This document shows positions 11,669-24,786 of a stretch of 64,000 bases of DNA, one piece after another. The position numbers and the translations under genes are program-made. The DNA comes from Hippophae tibetana. Lineage: Eukaryota > Streptophyta > Magnoliopsida > Rosales > Elaeagnaceae. The stretch lies in the NCBI GenBank assembly GCA_037013495.1, contig CM072812.1, positions 35,670,501-35,734,500 on the forward strand, in the 5' to 3' direction. Under the pieces are notes generated by a model. It searched no databases. It was given only the letters and a program-made list of their open reading frames with translations, and was not told the origin of the DNA. Every line of letters begins with the position of its first letter. The first letter of the stretch is position 1.

Positions 11669-14600
11669 ATACGTCCATGACATCAATCATTAATAAATAC
11701 GTGGGAGGTACTCAAAGGAAAAGTAAATTGAAAGCAGTTAACATTTTACAAAATATGTATTCAATACCTTATATCTTATAATATGATTGTTGATAGTCTG
11801 ATAAAGTGGTACACCAACTATTGCTAAACTAAAGAATGAATTTAACTCCCATTTAAGTCGGATGTGTTGATATTGTTTTAGATTTCTAAGTACAAATTAT
11901 TATTATAGTGAAAATAATTTATTAATAAAATTATTATTTAAATAATAAGACTAATATATAATTAATATTAAAGATAGAGTAGATATTTTATGAAATTTTA
12001 TTGTAGTAATGATAAAAATTATTATAACAATATAATATATTTTTATTAAATTAAAGATTAATATTCACTGTTATATAGTAGTGCCATGTTATTTGTTAAT
12101 ATAGTAGATTACTTCTCAAGAATCACACTTTATTAATCAACAAGCTCAAGATAAGAATAATAGCCAATATATATATATATATATATATCAACAACTCATG
12201 ATAACAATAAATATATGTGAGAATTTATGTGGTCACCTCAAATGATCAGAACAAAAAATATATTTTGTGCATTCATTAGACCCATTATAGATGTGGTTCA
12301 CAAAATAATTCTAAGTGCGTGATAAATCTCTTTAAAAAATTATATAAATTAATATTATAAAAATTTATAACAATAAAAATAATATTTTAATAATATTAAA
12401 TGATATTCAATTAAATATATTAAAATTAAATAATTATAATTTAATTTAGACATTATTTATTATTTTAATAATAAAAATTATGAGGTAATTATAAATAATA
12501 ATATTTATTATTTTTATAATTATAAATTTTAGATAATATTATTGTTGTTTTTCGAAGATATTTTAAAAGTCAATTTATGTTTATTGTGTTTTCAAAGTCG
12601 GATGCTAATGTTAGATTATTATTTTTTCTTACTAAATAAGTTGGGATCCAATTAGGAGAGTTTAGTCGTACATGCTGGAGATATTATGTTATAGGAAACG
12701 AGATCATATGGATCTAAGAGATTAACTTATTCATGTCGTTTGATCACATAAATAAGTTTTTAAAATATAATTTTTGTATCATTATTAGGCCTTATTTCTT
12801 AGGCATATGGGATGAAAATACGAATAAAGAAAAGAAACATAGTAATTTTTAGCCAACATTAGCTTGGATGAAACAAAAAAATTCATATTCATTCGTATTA
12901 GATATTATTATTGAAATATCAATAAATATTTAGTCAATTAAATAACATACATTAAAAAAATTAAGATTTAAAATTGAAATTAATTTAAACACGTGAAACA
13001 TGATAATAAAAACTTAGATTATTTAAATTTAATAATTATTTGACATTAAAGATACAAATTATTATTTATAAAGGAAAACTATAATTTAAAATTTTAAAAG
13101 TTTACAAATAATTAAATAATTATATGTTTTATTTTTTTAGAGAAAATAATATTTCATTCATTCAAACGAAAAATAAAATAATAATAAAATTAATAAAATA
13201 AAAATATATGAAATTATTGTAATAGTTAATAAAAACTATTTATATAACTGTTTATACTTTCTTCTTTGGCTCTTTCAATTCCCCGTATATACATATGACT
13301 TTTCACATTGATAAGATGACAGATTTTCAATTCAATTAGACTATTCATATATTGAGATTTTCACGTTTTAAATTATGAAAATACATAAACGAAAAAAATG
13401 TAAGATCTAAATCTAAATTTAGAAACAGAACAGATTGTAAAATAACAAAACATGCTTGAAATCACCGTTAAATACAAATCTAAGTGAAAGAAATATCATG
13501 TTAGATTAAAATCTAAGCATAATACACATATTATAATATATATTTATTAAATAAATTTAAATGAAATTTACATTTACCGAAGAAATAGAGATAGAGTTTC
13601 TACAATAAGTCAATAAGAGACTTTCTCTTTGATAAGAAGCAAAAACAGTAGAATATTTTTTTTTTTTTAAGAAGAGGGAAAAAGAGACGGAGACGACTTA
13701 ATTTTTACATGTTTGAAATGAAAGTGTATACCTAAAACATAATAGGGAAACAATAACACCACAATAATTATAATTAATGACACAATTATCTAACAATAAT
13801 AGCATTGATATCATTATTATGACAATAATAAAATAATTGTATTAATATCATTACCCAAATTATAATTCTAAGATATATGTAACAAGTACATCCACTGTAA
13901 CTTTACCTTGTATTATAAAAGTTGATTATGAGTTGGGTAAAATATTTAACAAGGATCATAACTCTTTATAAATGTATAGATTAGTATTAAAATTATAGAG
14001 GATATACTATTATTACATTATTTTATAAAAGGATTTACCATTAGTTTTTTTGTTGTTGATATCATCGAAAAAATATTTAAAAAATATAAAATAAAATACA
14101 CGTGAAAATTGACAATGATAAATAGTAAGTTTATCATATTTTTTAAATAAATTTATTTATTTTAGACTTATCATTTTTTTTAAATTCTATTTAAAAATAA
14201 TAAAATATTTTATATATTTTTAAAAAATATAATATTTTTGTATCCCTATTTTAAATTTAGGTACTCGTTACCTTTATTTAAGGCAAGAAGAATGCATAAA
14301 AATGTAGTTGTTACTTCTGGATCATTCCAAGCCCAACATAGCATATTAAATAGCCTGTTCGCTGTTGGGTTATTTTGAATTTTGATAGCTGTACGTTTCA
14401 CATAAAATCTGTCTGGTCAGGTTTCACATCCATTTATTCTTTAGTTATCGCACTTTGGTTGACTAATAAAGATTAACATTGGTGCTATTTTTTTTCTTTC
14501 TTTTCTTTTCAAAAAATAGAATATTTCATTAAACATGACAGCTTATACAGTACACTACCTACGATTAAAGCCTAATAAATAAAAAGAATACTAACTATAG

Positions 14601-15833
14601 AAATCTATTTCAATTAAGATTACTTCAAAACCTAAATCTCAAATTGTCTTATTGATAATACCGTAGATGGTTGGAGAAGAACCAAAGTCAAAAGAAAAAT
14701 CCCCTAAAATGCTCTCGCTGTCCAGCCAGCCAGCCAAATAATAAAATAACATCAAACTTGACTCAAAAAATAATATTTTTTTTCTAGTATTCTTATTTTA
14801 GACGAAACCATACTTTTGTGTGATATGAACATGTAAATGAGTTTATGCCAAAAAATTGAAAGCTTCCGTCCCTCTCAAAAATTGAAGGCCAAGAGATCCT
14901 AATCATCATCTACATCTCCTTCCTTTGCTGAAAATAAGAAGCTACAAACCAAAAAAAAAAAAAAAATACCATAATAGATTTGGCCTTGAAAATGAGTAGA
15001 TTGTGTTTGAAAAAAATATATACATACATAAATACACATATAGTGATTAAATAGAAGGTGAACGACCTAGTGGAGATTTAAATGATGGCTAATTAGTATA
15101 AAAGGCGATCAAGGCAGTGGAGTCTTCATGTATGCGGTGGAAGTGGCGATTGGAGGTGGAAGACTGAGAATTGTAGAAAGTGAAGAAGCTAAGTGATAGG
15201 TGAATTAGGGTTTTAGAGAGGTTTAAGCAACTTTTAACATATTTTTGTTCATAATAACCTTGAATATTAATTTATACTGGTGCTCTTCGCAAATCCCAAT
15301 TTTACTCACAACACACACCTTCTCATTACACTTGCAAAAGTGTAATCTTTGTTATTTTCTCATCCACTTCCCATAATCCAATTTCCAATATGCCTGATAT
15401 GCAATGGAATTTACTATTCTGCCCAATATAAAAAGATGGGTGAGTTGGGGCAATGTTGTTTATTAAAAAAATGTATGATTTTTTTCTTTTTACTTTATTA
15501 TCAACAATAAAAAATACAACTCTAAATATTATAATTCTTTCAAAAAAAAAATCTCTCTATATGTCTTCATCCCTCTATTGCGTTTTCAATTTGCCTTAGT
15601 CTCCTATACTATAAATTGTATATAAATAAGAACTCATAGAGGTTCACCCAAATATCAAGAAGATTGTAATAATTTTACTTTATATCAAATGCATGTCTTA
15701 ATTTCAATTATGACGAAGGTGTTAATGATAGATTAGTAAAATAAAACATTTTTCGATGATGGTATTGGTATTTGAAACATATATTTTGAAATAAAATAAA
15801 ATACATTTGTAAGTCAAAAATGAAACTAAGTAT
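11669..15833. other. AT-rich intergenic region, no gene seen
   Basis: No supported coding frame is found. An (AT)n microsatellite lies at about 12166-12189. A TATAAAAGGCG motif sits at about 15098-15108 in a locally GC-richer patch (about 15050-15230), but no ORF or known motif follows it on either strand. Confidence 0.5.
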
Positions 15834-16484
15834 AAATACATTTTTAATCCAAATTCCCTTTCACCATGAAACAGTTTAGTTTCTATTCTTATAAATTAAA
15901 CAATTTAATTCTTATTTTTTTTTAATTTACAACAATTTAATCTATATATTTTTGGATTTATAACAATTAATAATAATTTTATGATGCATGTTTATTTTCG
16001 TAATAAAATAATAACCTGTAATTATTACTTAAGTAGATAAGTGTGAATATCTTTTTGACCCAAATATATTTATTTCTTGCCATTTTCTTTTGTATTTTGA
16101 GAAAAAAAATTGGCTAATACTTGCAAAAAATTTGCTAAATTTTTTTTTTTGTTTTAATTAGTTTGTAGCTCTCTCTATCTATCTTCATCGTTAAATGGCT
16201 GATTTGTCATTATCTTTTTTAGAACAATAAAAATATCACTAATGTGTAGGTTTCAACACTTATAATTGTCTCTGATTATTACAAGTTAAAAAATATATAT
16301 ATATTAAAATGTTTAATATCTAAAAAAATAAGAACTGAATTGTTTCTTTTATATAAATAGAGATTAATTTGTTTCATTTAAAAGAATAGCGATTAAATTA
16401 ATATATAATTAAAAGAATAATGAATATGTTGTTTCTATTAAATTGTTAAATTGTTAAAATAATATATTTATTAAAAATGTATTT
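15834..16484. mobile_element. Possible inverted-repeat (MITE-like) element
   Basis: The left edge reads AAATACATTTTTAAT (15834-15848). The right edge carries the inverse, ATTAAAAATGTATTT (16470-16484). Next to these, both arms contain degraded A/T-rich copies of (A)CAATTTAATTCTTATTTTTTT in inverted orientation (about 15900-15925 and 16320-16345). The interior has no coding capacity. Such ends occur in many plant non-autonomous DNA elements, but the composition makes chance similarity possible and no clear target duplication is seen. Confidence 0.35.
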
Positions 16485-17399
16485 GACCGGATACTCAAAA
16501 GATTGTAATTGGGGGTGCTATTAAATCTTTATTGCTTTCATAGAAAAAAAATTATATAAACTATCTCATACTTATACACACCATGTGCATGGACACCACT
16601 AAATTACTCATAAAAAGCATCAATCTTCAAAAACATTATATATGCATTTTACTAGAGTGAATATATATATATATAGCCCAAATTTTCTAGGGCAGGTCGA
16701 CAAAAAAAAAAAAAAAAATCAAGTACATGCATGGGTAAGGCACATGTTTAGAAGGAAAAGGCTATCTCAATATCTGGCAAGTTTTAAATAAATAGTATTA
16801 TTGACTTATTTTTATTATCCAATCAGATTTTACCACTTAAATTAATATCTTATTTAAAACATTGAGGTTTTAATATATAGAATGTAATCGAATTATCCAA
16901 TAAATAGCTCATCTCGATCTCATTCCTAAGTCGAATATTAATTATCTTCAAAATTAAATTTGTTGAAGGCCAAACAAATATTTTTTAAGCTAGCTAGTAG
17001 AATTTTCTTTGTTTCTAAATAAACATTTACAAAATAACACGTGCAATACACATTATTTCCACGATCTTGAACTCCTGAAGTTTATATAAGGATAGGAATT
17101 AATACATATTTTTAGATTCCAACGTGAACTCAGCATAACTAATCATGAATTCATGATTAAAAAATATACTCATCACAAATAAAGTAACTTTTAATTAAAA
17201 AATATGTTTTATATATATTATTTAAGTAAAAATATTCAATTTATCGAGTTTTTTTTTGAAATATTGTGGGATAAAAATTTAAAATTTAAAATTCAAGTAA
17301 TTTATATTTTTATTTTATGTATATAATTTGTCTATAATTTTATAAATATTATATATAATTTTTTATTTATAGATATTTACGGAGACACGTGCTACACAT
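16485..17399. other. AT-rich intergenic region, no gene seen
   Basis: Only AT-rich sequence with poly-A runs and a short (AT)n at about 16660-16675 is present. No coding frame or recognisable repeat is seen. Confidence 0.45.
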
Positions 17400-17720
17400 C
17401 CACCCCTGCTACGTGTGCCGTACTGGTTTCTACTTAACTAGGCATAGATTGTCTAGATTTTTGAGATATAACTGATTTTGTAACTGAGTTGCATTAGTGT
17501 GCATTGAACAAAGTCCATGATCATTTTAATCATGGGAGTCTTGTTACAAATAGTATGTCTAGTTTGCTACAATAGATATATAAATAGCCATACACATTCA
17601 TGTAAAGTGTAATAAATTTTTCATTAATACAATTCCAGATTCTTCTGTTCATCTTCTCACTTTTTCACTATGAGCTTTTGTTGTTCCACCATTGCTGTTA
17701 TAATGTACCGTTATATCATT
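17400..17720 (+). repeat. Probable solo copia-type LTR
   Basis: The segment has the layout of a short plant copia LTR. GC-richer U3-like sequence leads to a TATA box (TATATAAATAG, 17577-17587), then AATAAATTTTTCATTAATAC, a poly-A-signal-like stretch near 17610-17630, and a pyrimidine-rich end (TTCTTCTGTTCATCTTCTCA). No internal region, PBS or coding remnant is adjacent and no partner repeat is found in the window. Exact ends are not determined. Confidence 0.45.
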
Positions 17721-20354
17721 TGTGATATATATATATATATATATATATAAGTGCTCATAGTTTCACTTTTGAAGGATGCTAAATCTTTTTTTTTTTTTGG
17801 GTCAAGAAGAGAAAATGCTAAATCTATTTGCAGATCACTAGATTATTATTACAGTTTTTAGGTATTAAACTATATATAAAGCATCTAAATAGTCGAATTA
17901 AAAAAGCTAGCTGTTATGCCTTTACAGTAATTAACTAATTATTAAGTAGATGAGAGGTATCTTAACGAGTGTTTCTATTATATAATTAAAAACAAAAAGA
18001 AGGTTAGGGAGCCTAGCTATTTCTTGAAGGTTATCTTATTCCAAGATTAACACCAAGAGGTATTATATGTTATGATACAAGTAGAGTAGGTAGCAATAAA
18101 AGGTACATTTCTTTTTAGCCTTTGGAACAATATTGTATGTACCAGCAGCAAGTGGGAAATAACTTTTTTATTTTCTTTTCACAATTGGGAAATTAATAAC
18201 ATTCTATGTAAAGTTTAAAAGTTGAGTAAACGGACTTAAATATCAAGTAAGTTTTTGATGTACACCACACTATTGTCCAGATCTTTGGGTTTTTGAAGAA
18301 TCTCTAGCGAAATATGAAGGATATATATATAAAAAAAATCAACTTACTAAAAACAACGTAAATTACATAATCATGCTTAAAACTTGTAATTACTTAAATA
18401 AAATCTCTTATCATTAACTCTTATATTTTTCCTATTCTAATTCATTATTTTACTTTGAATATTATCCGATTAGATATCGTTTAAATTAAATTATAATTAT
18501 TTAGATATATTTAATAATAAATTCCGTTTAATTCGATCTTATTTGATATTATTAAAATAATATTTTTTATTATAAATTTTATGGTTATTATTTACTTAAT
18601 TTTTCAATAAACTTCGACACTTTTTGGATTAATTTTTTTATATTTGTTAAAAAGACAAAATGATGGGTTTAACGACCAATAAGATGTTAGAGATAAATTG
18701 AAACTTTCATATGTATTAAATATAATATTTTTCTTATAATTTATATATTATGTACCTTGCACTTCACCACCGATTCATTAATATGTTTAATAATTATTTA
18801 AATTTTTAATTCATCTATTTTGAAATTTTGATTTAATTTCAAATATATTTAAAAATAAATAAAAATTATTTAATAATCAATTTCTAATTTCAATTTTAAG
18901 AAATAAAAATTAAATATTAAATATTACTTATTTGATAATCCATAATCCATGTATTTCATTATTTTTAACTTTAAATGTTTTAAGTTTTAAAATTTAATTT
19001 TTAAACTTATTTTTATAATTTATAATCAAATTTTGGCCCTTTAATTATTTGAATTAGTGAGTATGTTTGAGTAAATTATTAAAAATAAATTATTAAATGT
19101 ACTAAATTTAAAAAAAAAATTGAAAATTAAAAATGCAACTGATTATTTCAGACTGCTCCGCAGACGGTAGATATGACTGCAAATTTCATATTGCCTACAT
19201 CTTTCCGACAAAACATGAAAAAAAAAATTATAATAAAGAAATTCTAAAAGTAAAGCCATCCTAACAATTGGAGCCAACTACATTTGCAGTGCCTTGTGTT
19301 TAGATACGGATAGGTTTCAAAGGGTAGGATTATTGTAATATCTCATTTTATTATTTTTATAATATATTTATTATTAAATTTAAAAATTATCCAAATATTT
19401 TTTATTTTTAATATGTTTGTTCTATATAATTATAATTTTATTATAATTTTTAAATTTAACAATAAATATGTTATGAAAACAACAATATAAAATATAACAA
19501 TAATCTCACCCTTGTGCTATTATTAATTTATGTTTATCTATAGCATGCTTGGGTAATTGCAAACATATTAAGCACCAATTATGTAAGTTAGGTTAATATA
19601 TCGATTAAATATATATAAAATATCGATTAAATATATATAATTGTCTATCTTTACTATATTTTATGCAGCATAAGTCATTTATAAGGCAAACATAGTGAAG
19701 TATGCATAGATAGGAGTTCTTTGATAAGGATATAAACAATTTAAGCGTGGGGTGTTAACTTTTTAAAAGATTTTAAAATTAAGTAGCATATTATTATAAA
19801 ATAATTTATTATTAATAATTTTTTCTATAATAATGATATTAAAGTATAATTAATAGTAAAAATAAAATAAATTTAATGTATTTTTATTATGAAAATAATA
19901 AAAAGTTATTGTTGTAATATGATTACATTTAAAATTTTGTGTAGTACTTTTACAACTGTCACTATAATTAATTAGTATTAACCTTTACATTATAATTGAA
20001 GTTGGCCTCAAATTTGGTGAAAATTAAAAAATAAATAGATTAAATTATTAGAAAAATAATATGGAATAAAAATGTAGAACGTGAAAAAAATTAAGTATCA
20101 TTAATATAGTTCAAGCTATTTTAATAAATAAAAACACCTACTTTACGAGGCTATATGGATCCATATTTACTAATTAGTCCTTTACAAGTATTACACGTGG
20201 GGTATAAAGTGAGATTTGTCTTTCTTTCTAATTTATTAATTTTTAAAGGGCAAGTGATTTGAGGTAAACTATTAAAAAAATAAAGTCATTTATTTGTAAA
20301 ACAAAGTGACTTTATATCTGTTTAAAAAAGGATAAAAATTATAAGATTTATTAG
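17721..20354. other. AT-rich intergenic region, no gene seen
   Basis: An (AT)n run follows at about 17727-17749. A 21-bp unit (ATATCGATTAAATATATATAA) is tandemly repeated at 19598-19618 and 19620-19640. A short GC-richer patch at about 19150-19210 matches nothing I recognise. Confidence 0.45.
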
Positions 20355-21290
20355 TGTTAATTATTTTCGCGGCTAAAATATTGACATGTAAACTTATTTA
20401 TAGATTTATTAACAAGTCTATAAAGTAAAGTCAAAAAGACAATCGAGTTTCAAATAATCGTATTTCAGATATATATTTTATAACTATTATATATAATATT
20501 ACACTAATGTATTCAAAAGTACATGTTCACAATCGAGATGGTTGATCTTTCAAGCTTTGATAAACTTTTATCGAGTTCCTCTCGAGTTGTTTGTGCATTG
20601 ACTCGATCGATCGGCTTTCACGCAACTTCGATCGAATATATCAAGTCAATATACATTAAAGCTTCTCGATGGACTGAGCGAGTACTTAAAGGGATTTTAA
20701 ATTTTTTTTTAACTTGATCCTTATGTGAAATTACTTCATACTCCTATTTTAATTAAAAAATTTAAAACCTCATAAGGGTATTTTCAACCTTTTATTAGAG
20801 ATTTAGATTTAGGGCCTCATAATATTTTATATATTCAAGCATTTGGCTCACTTTTAAAATTACATTGAATATAAATTTTTAAGAACTATTTCCTTCATCT
20901 TTGTGCCTTATTACTTTGCAATTGCTCTTATTAGATTCGGATCTAGATAATCTTAATTGTAGTATTGACACACAAATTAATACCTACATTACTATTTTAT
21001 TATTTGTTCTATAAATCTTAGTTTCATGTCTACTATCTTTGTTTTGAACAAGGATTAGGATTTATTTCTTATTGAAATCACTCTAGAACACACATGGATA
21101 ATTATAATTTTTGTGCTAATCATATTTTCAGGTTGATTCGTAAACGTATCTCATTTACGAGGAACTAATTAGAACATTGGTTAGAATCTACTCACGCTAA
21201 TCTTGAAGGTTGTGAACATAGAGTAGGAGCTTATGAGTAAAGTACATTGGAACATTATCTTAGAAATGATAGTATAAGATTGGACATTTC
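20355..21290 (+). repeat. 5' LTR of element II, 3'-truncated
   Basis: It aligns with 22564-23801 over almost its whole length. Shared landmarks are AACTTGA(T/C)C.TATGTGAAATTACTTCATAC, TTTAGGGCCTCA, TTTGGCTCACTTTTAAAA-type sequence, ACTCACG(C/T)TAAT and CATTGG.ACATTATC. The U3 holds several GATCGATC-type palindromes (about 20600-20635). The repeat breaks off near 21285-21290, where integrase sequence begins. Confidence 0.75.
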
Positions 21291-21800
21291 CTAGATAGTA
21301 AGGCTTTTAGAGTATTAAACTATAGATCCAATATTGTCATGGAATTCATAAATGATGTTATAAATGGTGTAAGGAACTTGAAAATAGTTGAAGCTTACTA
21401 TGAAGAAGAAACCACATTTTCACCACCTACATTAACAAATTATCCAAAAGAGAATGACAATGACCAAGAAATGAGAAGAAGAAGAACAAACATCATTTAC
21501 GAAGAAGGCAACCCGAACTACAAAAATTCACCCCAAAACAAAAATTATTGGGATCCAAATGAAACCATGGTAGCTAAGAAACACCAAATAAGTGATGTAA
21601 CATATTTTTGTTATATCTCTCAATGTGGACCTAAGAATCTAAATAAGGCCTTGAAAGATGAATATTAGATAAATTTCATGCAAGATGAATTAGGAAAGTA
21701 TTCTAAAAACAATGTGTGGATACTTGTACCTTAACCCAATGACAAGAATATAATAGGAACCAAATTGGATAAGGCTAGTGTGAAATTTAGAAATTAGGCA
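21291..21800 (+). pseudogene. Copia integrase C-terminus / RT N-terminus fragment (element II)
   Basis: The frame opens before the first ATG with GHFLDSKAFRVLNYRSNIV, the end of copia integrase, and runs through a linker rich in N, E and R. It then enters the RT start: LNKALKDEY, a stop, INFMQDELGKYSKNNVWILVP, another stop, and NDKNIIGTKLDKA. The words ALKDEYW-type and NVWILVP-type mark the conserved beginning of copia RT. Everything downstream of the RT start is gone, and after about 21800 only decayed non-coding sequence remains. The direct fusion of LTR sequence to integrase at 21290 shows a deletion. The assignment is secure for such a short fragment because both domains appear in order. 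Confidence 0.75.
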
Positions 21801-22563
21801 CAATCTTTGTGCAGAAAAATTATCAAGTTAAAATAATAAATAAATAAAAATTGAGGTTATGCACTAAAAGATGAGGTTATATGGCTTAAATAAAAAAAAT
21901 AAAAAAATTAACTATTATAGAATCCCTAAAAACAATTGACTACATTTATGTTCTCTTGTAGTAATGAAGGGATGTCTTCTCTTCAACACTAATAATGAAA
22001 TTTGAATTATGAGCTATTAACTAAAATGATTGCGATCATTAAACCTAGAAGAATGTGTTACCATGTGATTATATGCACTATACATATATTTCATTCCTAA
22101 TTAAATTGTGGGAATAACATTGATATTGGTTACTAATTATGTGCAAATAGTTCCTAATCTGGTTTATTGGTTCTAAAATAATTTATCTAATTGATTAGTG
22201 TCTCATGATTATTAATTTATCCTTTTTGTATGTGAAAAAGGGGGAGAGCAATCCATGTTTCAATGCATATGGGTATAAATTACATTTAGATGGGAAATTT
22301 CATGATTGATTATGCTAATTGAACTAATAACCAAGGAGGCTTGTAAGCCAAGTTGGTGTGCTTTATGTATGATTTTTCAATAACATAGTTACATACAAGA
22401 TGACAAGAATGAAAGAAAAGATGATTCACTGTATCATAGGATAATTCTACTCTAGAATCTTGGACATTAATATAATTTTGCTTTACTTCTATGTGTGTCA
22501 TGTAGTGAGAGAGAAGTTTTACCACACAAAAATTCTAAAGGTGTATTTTATAAGGTCTATGAG

Positions 22564-23801
22564 TGTTGACTATTTTTATGAAATTTATTTTTCCTATAAA
22601 CTTGTCACTAGGCTCATTATCAAGTTTATCAAGTAAAGCCGAAAAAAACTCAAGTTTTAGATATTCATACTTCATGTATATCTTTCATAACTATCACACA
22701 TAGTATTACACTCATGCATTCACCAACACATGTTTACAACACTTAGAATTATTTTTGATGCTGATCAATCGATCAGGATGGTCAATTGATTGATCTTCAA
22801 TTTATTCATGTTTAGTTCTTCTTGGGTTATTTCTACGTTACTTGATTGATCAAATTTTGCATGACTCAAATCCAAGTACTCTCGATTCAAAATACGTTAA
22901 CATTTCTTGATCGACCGAGTGAAGGACTCAATTGATCGGTCGAGTACTTAACGTGATTTAAACAACTTTTTTTAACTTGACCTCTATGTGAAATTACTTC
23001 ATACCCATATTTTAATTAAGTGCTTTAAAATCTCTTTAGCATATTTTTAACCTTTCTTTAGATAGCAAGGTTTAGGGCCTCAAAAGTCTTTAAATATACA
23101 AACATTTAGCTCACTTTTAAAACCACATACAATATAAAGTTTTGAGAGTTTTTTCCTTCATCTCTATGCATCATCACTTTACAACTCTTCTTATTATATT
23201 CATATCTAGGTAATCTTATTTGTCAGTATTGATATCACTACCTAAATTAATGTTTTATTATTTATTCTAAAAATCTTACTTCCATATTCGATGATCTATG
23301 TTTTGAACTAGGATTAGAATTTGTTGCTTATTATCTTTCTATAACACAATAAATACTCGTGGTTTTTGTTTTAACCCTGTTTTCAAGTTGATATGTGTTC
23401 ATGGTTGATTTATGAGGAACTAATCAAAACATTGGTCAAAATCTACTCACGTTAATATTAAAGGCTGTAAAAATAGAATAGATACTCGTAAATATAGCAC
23501 ATTGGGACATTATCCTAAAGATAGTAATATGAGACTAAGTTTGTTTTTAAACATTAAATTTTTATACTTGATAGATTAGATGGTTTGGTGGATTGATGGA
23601 TCAGAAGTTTTTCTTTTAGGTCAATATTGTGGCCTTAGTTTTTTCCTTCTAATAATATCATGTGTTATTTTAATTTATGTATGTTATTATTTACACAAGA
23701 TTGCATATCTAGTCATTGTGATTCGACTACGAATTCATAATTTGATAAAATTAAAAACAATTTATTTACCTTCATCTAATTGGTTCATTTTTGAACTTTA
23801 A
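22564..23801 (+). repeat. 3' LTR of element II
   Basis: It starts TGTTGACTATTTTTATG directly after a degraded purine tract (TTCTAAAGGTGT at about 22533-22544) and ends near TTGAACTTTAA. U3 has CGATCAGG, ATTGATTGATC and GATCGACCGAGT motifs (about 22760-22945). The sequence before it (22316-22563) matches the sequence before the 3' LTR of element III (29280-29525), which confirms the same family and layout. Confidence 0.75.
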
Positions 23802-24786
23802 AAGACAAATTCATTCTTAAAAATTAGACATGAAAATGAGAATAAAATAATTTTATATAATAACTTTTAAAATAATACATGGTAAATAAAAACTATAACA
23901 ATAATTGTTCTAATAATATATTAATTATTAAATTTGCAATAAATATGTAATTTTTTTACACGTAATCAACATATAATACCTTTTAGATAATAAATAATCA
24001 AATCAGTGAATTATGTATGTTTAAAATGTATAAAAATTAAATATATATATATTTTTAATATAAATATAAAAACAAATTGACATTTTATTGAACTAATATT
24101 TATTTATTTATTCCTTAAATTTCAAGAGAAGGTTATAGTTCTAAAAAAAATCTTAAATACAACATGTTGTATGACTCGGGTTAATATTAATCGTTTATCT
24201 TGTTATTATTTTTTTTACTTTAATATTTTTTTATAAAAATAAACAGTTAAGATGATATAATTTCATCACATATTCATATCTTATTATATGTAAAATTATT
24301 TTTCCTTATACCTTATTATAATTTAAATATTTAAATATTTTCTATTATGCGATAAGCAAAGAATAACTTATAGTAGAGTATTTTGCTCTCTCTCCATTGG
24401 AAAGGTCCACTTAACAAACTCAAAATTACGGTGGATGATGATTAAGAAATCGATGAATAAAAAATTGGCATGGTGTGAATAAAATAAATGAATAAGACAA
24501 TCATATGTAATATTACATGGAAAGGCCTCCCTCTTTATTTCTAAGACATGGAAACCGTTTTTGCTTTCTTCAAAGTGTCTCCAGCTTATATCCTTAATCA
24601 TGAAAGATAAGAGGGAAAAAATAAATAAAAGAAAGAAAAAAGAACTTTCGTAAATCATAAAAATAAGAATAAATATAGGTTTAATATTTAGTTTAATATT
24701 ACATTGTAAATGTCAAATCAATTAATGTATTAATTTTTTTATTTAACCCATTAAATTTTAGTTTATACGTATTTAAGGAATATGAA
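23802..24786. other. AT-rich spacer between two related elements
   Basis: No gene is supported. A 96-codon open frame on the minus strand (24368-24658) shows no known domain and low-complexity ends, so it is not called. Confidence 0.45.

Larger units (their letters stand above)
20355..23801 (+). mobile_element. Internally deleted Sirevirus-like copia element (element II)
   Basis: Two related long repeats of about 0.94 and 1.24 kb (20355-21290 and 22564-23801) flank 1.27 kb that contains an integrase-end/RT-start fragment and a GAAAAAGGGGGAGAG tract (22234-22248). Such G-rich tracts upstream of the 3' LTR are typical of Sireviruses, which is my basis for the lineage. The left LTR lacks its last 250-300 bp and runs straight into the integrase fragment, so PBS, gag, protease and most of integrase were deleted. 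Both repeats resemble those at 24787, 29526 and 35545. Confidence 0.75.

Noticed and set aside
15098..15230. Promoter and gene start downstream of TATAAAAGGCG
   Set aside because: No open frame or recognisable protein on either strand within the next several hundred bases.
24368..24658. 96-codon minus-strand open frame
   Set aside because: Phe/Leu-rich start, no recognisable domain, lies in spacer between two elements.
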